Source of the DNA: Suttonella ornithocola
GTDB lineage: Bacteria; Pseudomonadota; Gammaproteobacteria; Cardiobacteriales; Cardiobacteriaceae
Assembly: GCF_001889065.1 (NCBI RefSeq)
Contig: NZ_LWHB01000158.1
Coordinates: 1 to 7,943 of the forward strand
DNA: 7,943 nucleotides
Direction: 5' to 3'
The notes under the pieces: generated by a model
What the model was told of the DNA's origin: nothing
Databases searched by the model: none
The model's input: the letters and a program-made list of their open reading frames with translations, nothing else
In this document: positions 6,616 to 7,943 of the stretch, in pieces
How positions within the stretch are numbered: the stretch's first letter is position 1
Layout: every line of letters begins with the position of its first letter
Translations under genes and position numbers: made by a program

Positions 6616-6621
6616 TATAAT
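6616..6621 (+). promoter_or_regulatory. Candidate -10 box for ribF-ileS
   Basis: A perfect TATAAT lies 23 bases before the ribF start. The nearest -35-like match, TGAC within ATGACG (6590-6595), is 20 bp away, longer than usual. The transcript would start near 6628 and leave only about 16 untranslated bases, with no visible Shine-Dalgarno sequence. Confidence 0.4.
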
Positions 6622-6644
6622 ATCTCCTTTTACTCATTCATCTT

Positions 6645-7577
6645 ATGCAGATTTTTCACTGGCATAAAGGCTTTAGCTTTCCAGAACAAACAGCAGTTGT
6701 TATTGGTAATTTTGATGGCGTTCATCGTGGACATCAAGCGATGATTGCGCGCTTATTCGCACAGGCAGAAAAGCGTTCATTAGTACCAATGGTGATGAGC
6801 TTTTATCCTCATCCAAGAGTAATTGTCGGAAATGAAACCCCAGCGATATTGTCAACGATGCGTGATAGAGCATTTTGGCTGAAACATTATGGGGTAAAAA
6901 ATTGGCTATTAGTGCCATTTACTTCTCAGTTCCGCCAGACATCACCAGAGCGATTTATTGAGCAGGATTTGCATGAAAAGTTAAAAGTTCGTTATTTATT
7001 GGTTGGAGATGATTTTCGGTTTGGCTATCGTGGGGCAGGGGATTTTGATTTACTACAATCTCAAGCACAGCGGTTTAATTATGAAGTGGAGTCTTTACCC
7101 ACTATTTGCGCAGATGGAGAACGAATTTCTAGCTCGGCTATTCGCCAAGCGTTAGCAAAGCATCAGATAAGTAAGGCCACAGATTTACTTGGACATGCGC
7201 TTACTTTTACAGGGCGCGTGCATCGTGGTGCGGGTCGTGGACGCTTAATGCAAACCAGAACGGTTAATTTACATGTTCCACTCGCATGGTGTTTACCCGA
7301 CGGTGTCTATGTGATTAAATTGCAAACTTTTAGCAATCAAGCGCAAACGCTATGGGGAGTTGCAAATTTAGGCGGCGCTCCGACGTTTGGCAGTCAGCAA
7401 CGAAAATTAGAAGCGCATGTGTTTGCTGAACTCGGTGAACAATATGGGCAAATCGTGCAAGTTTCGTTTTATCATTATTTGCGCGAAGTGAAAACTTTTC
7501 CCGATGCAGACGCATTACAACAACAAATTCAAAAAGATATTCAAGCGGCGCAAGTATTTATTGCCGCACAAGCATAA
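6645..7577 (+). CDS. ribF: Bifunctional riboflavin kinase / FMN adenylyltransferase
   Basis: This enzyme converts riboflavin to FMN and then FAD using ATP. The length of 310 residues is normal. The N-terminal adenylyltransferase domain (about 14-180) has GNFDGVHRGH (21-30), the GDDFRFG loop (121-127) and ISSSAIR (161-167). The C-terminal kinase domain (about 185-305) has GVANLGGAPTF (238-248) and LEAH (255-258), whose Glu is the expected catalytic base. The usual GFPTAN motif of the kinase is replaced by QTRTVN (203-208). The key Thr206 and Asn208 remain, but Gly, Phe and Pro are lost. The ATG at 6645 gives the usual N-terminus and an upstream TAA in frame (6618) limits alternatives, yet no ribosome binding site is visible. 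ileS starts nine bases after the stop, as in the ribF-ileS operon of E. coli. Confidence 0.95.
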   Translation: MQIFHWHKGFSFPEQTAVVIGNFDGVHRGHQAMIARLFAQAEKRSLVPMVMSFYPHPRVIVGNETPAILSTMRDRAFWLKHYGVKNWLLVPFTSQFRQTSPERFIEQDLHEKLKVRYLLVGDDFRFGYRGAGDFDLLQSQAQRFNYEVESLPTICADGERISSSAIRQALAKHQISKATDLLGHALTFTGRVHRGAGRGRLMQTRTVNLHVPLAWCLPDGVYVIKLQTFSNQAQTLWGVANLGGAPTFGSQQRKLEAHVFAELGEQYGQIVQVSFYHYLREVKTFPDADALQQQIQKDIQAAQVFIAAQA

Positions 7578-7586
7578 AGGCAACTC

Positions 7587-7943
7587 ATGGCAGACTATAA
7601 ACATACGCTTAATCTTCCTCAAACGGATTTTCCAATGCGCGGCAATTTGCCACAGCGCGAGCCAGAAATGTTAAAGTTTTGGCAGGAAAATAAAATTTAT
7701 GAAAAACAACGTGAAGCTTTTAAAGGACGTGAAAAATACATTTTGCATGATGGTCCACCGTATGCAAATGGTTTGATTCATGTGGGACATGCGTTAAATA
7801 AAACGTTAAAAGATATTATTACCAAATCGCGTCATTTATTAGGCTATGACAGTCCTTATGTGCCAGGTTGGGATTGTCATGGTTTACCGATTGAGCAAAA
7901 GGTTGAGCAAAAAATTGGGAAGCCAGGTCCTAAAGTAAGTGCT
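7587..7943 (+). CDS. ileS: Isoleucyl-tRNA synthetase, 5' part
   Basis: This class I aminoacyl-tRNA synthetase charges tRNA-Ile. The window edge cuts it after 119 of an expected 930 or so residues, so only the N-terminal part of the catalytic domain is seen. HDGPPYANGLIHVGH (54-68) includes the class I HIGH motif in the form HVGH, a common variation. GYDSPYVPGWDCHGLPIE (86-103) is the typical IleS stretch after it. The AAAGG ribosome binding site overlaps the ribF stop codon, pointing to coupled translation with ribF. The KMSKS motif, editing domain and zinc-binding end lie outside the window. The reading frame is open to the edge. Confidence 0.97.
   Translation, partial: MADYKHTLNLPQTDFPMRGNLPQREPEMLKFWQENKIYEKQREAFKGREKYILHDGPPYANGLIHVGHALNKTLKDIITKSRHLLGYDSPYVPGWDCHGLPIEQKVEQKIGKPGPKVSA

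Noticed and set aside
6380..6667. A 95-residue plus-strand open frame from the end of rpsI to the start of ribF
   Set aside because: It overlaps rpsI in another frame, reads through the strong terminator at 6474-6500 and overlaps ribF. The protein shows no family features.

Overview
The window reads as ordinary core chromosome of an AT-rich gammaproteobacterium. The L13 and S9 proteins resemble those of E. coli over their whole length. Glutathione is made by separate proteobacterial-type GshA and GshB enzymes rather than a fusion, and ribF is followed directly by ileS as in E. coli. The genus cannot be fixed from sequence alone. I see no mobile element, CRISPR array, rRNA or tRNA, and nothing that amounts to a new multi-gene system.

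Layout, left to right. Positions 144-1898 (+) encode a SulP-family anion transporter with a C-terminal STAS domain. Positions 1981-2439 (+) encode a small outer-membrane lipoprotein with an NlpE-like N-terminal domain. A gene-free AT-rich convergent gap (2440-2694) follows. gshB (2695-3642, -) and gshA (3756-5405, +) are then divergently transcribed from a 113-bp intergenic region. That region carries a perfect 14-bp palindrome placed over candidate promoter elements for both genes. A 220-bp spacer with a long inverted repeat, a strong -10 box and leader hairpins precedes the ribosomal operon rplM-rpsI (5626-6456, +), which ends at a clear intrinsic terminator. ribF (6645-7577, +) and the 5' part of ileS (from 7587, +, cut by the window edge) follow with a 9-bp gap between them.

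How the genes relate: gshA and gshB catalyse the two consecutive steps of glutathione synthesis and probably share regulation. rplM and rpsI are a classic co-transcribed pair. ribF supplies FMN and FAD, and ileS charges isoleucine tRNA; they look co-transcribed. The transporter might import sulfate, which would feed cysteine and then glutathione, but its substrate cannot be read from the sequence.

The points most worth a second look are the shared gshA/gshB palindrome, a 45-residue C-terminal extension of GshA ending in a Cys-Gly-Cys-Gly-Cys cluster, a degenerate GxPTAN motif in the riboflavin kinase half of RibF, and the structured region before rplM.
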